NCBI GenBank assembly: GCA_905203645.1 | Contig: CAJKWP010000054.1 | Location: 1 to 6,679 of the forward strand | DNA: 6,679 nucleotides | Source: an uncultured Christensenella sp. | Lineage (GTDB): Bacteria; Bacillota; Clostridia; Christensenellales; UBA1242 | Reading direction: 5' to 3' | Shown: in pieces, positions 6,624 to 6,679 of the stretch | How the letters are laid out: each line of letters starts with the position of its first letter | How positions within the stretch are numbered: position 1 is the first letter of the stretch | Translations under genes and position numbers: made by a program | The notes under the pieces: model-generated | What the model was told of the DNA's origin: nothing | The model's input: only the letters and a program-made list of their open reading frames with translations | Database searches by the model: none

Positions 6624-6651
6624 ATTATACTCAAAATAAATAATAAATCAA
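6624..6651 (-). promoter_or_regulatory. Predicted housekeeping-sigma promoter for dus (and possibly the operon)
   Basis: The minus strand carries a perfect -10 TATAAT (6629-6624) and a -35 TTGATT (6651-6646, 4 of 6 consensus) with a 16-base spacer. Standard spacing places +1 at or next to 6617, the A of the dus ATG. Upstream lie T-rich tracts on this strand that resemble an UP element. It is the only strong promoter seen outside coding sequence in the window, so it may also serve the downstream pgk-tpiA-lipoprotein genes. Confidence 0.65.
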
Positions 6652-6678
6652 AAATAATTAAAAAAAAATTAAAAAAAA
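6650..6678. other. Phased A-tracts (possible UP element or curved DNA) upstream of the dus promoter
   Basis: On the plus strand A-tracts occupy 6650-6654, 6660-6668 and 6671-6678, starting at intervals of about 10-11 bases, that is once per helical turn. The 62 bases between dus and the window edge contain only four G or C bases. Such phased tracts bend DNA and bind the RNA polymerase alpha C-terminal domain in known promoters; a role here is inference. Confidence 0.4.
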
Positions 6679-6679
6679 C

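Overview
The window is a dense, low-GC bacterial segment (about one third G+C by eye) in which every recognisable gene lies on the minus strand. Reading in the direction of transcription, from the right end to the left, the order is: a tRNA-dihydrouridine synthase (dusB type), phosphoglycerate kinase (pgk), triosephosphate isomerase (tpiA), and a very large surface lipoprotein that runs off the left edge. The clean Shine-Dalgarno sites (AAGGAG, GGAGG, AAGGTG), the adjacent pgk-tpiA pair, the A+T-rich codon choice and the Cys-anchored repeat protein suggest an uncultured low-GC Firmicutes (Clostridia-like) bacterium. This is inference; no 16S or other taxonomic marker is present.

Region by region: 6618-6679 is an almost pure A/T leader with a good promoter (TATAAT preceded by TTGATT). 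Its predicted transcription start falls on the A of the dus ATG, and no ribosome binding site precedes that ATG, so dus may be translated from a leaderless mRNA. 5697-6617 is dus. 5616-5696 is a short spacer with a weak A/T inverted repeat and the pgk ribosome binding site. 4437-5615 is pgk, followed after 11 bases by tpiA (3679-4425). A 46-base spacer without a convincing terminator leads to the lipoprotein (1-3632, partial).

The lipoprotein is the main object of interest. It is an uninterrupted frame of 1210 codons still open at the window edge. It has a lipoprotein signal peptide (predicted lipidated Cys22), one Big_2-like immunoglobulin-fold domain, and then 12 complete and one partial divergent fibronectin-III-like units of about 86 residues each, separated by recurring K/R-L-x-T/A-P/I linkers.

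The first three genes are housekeeping: tRNA modification and two steps of lower glycolysis. Pgk makes ATP from 1,3-bisphosphoglycerate, and TpiA interconverts DHAP and GAP. The lipoprotein is an accessory surface protein that could be co-transcribed with them. No RNA genes, CRISPR arrays, insertion sequences or attachment sites were seen, and no gene-free stretch exceeds 100 bases.
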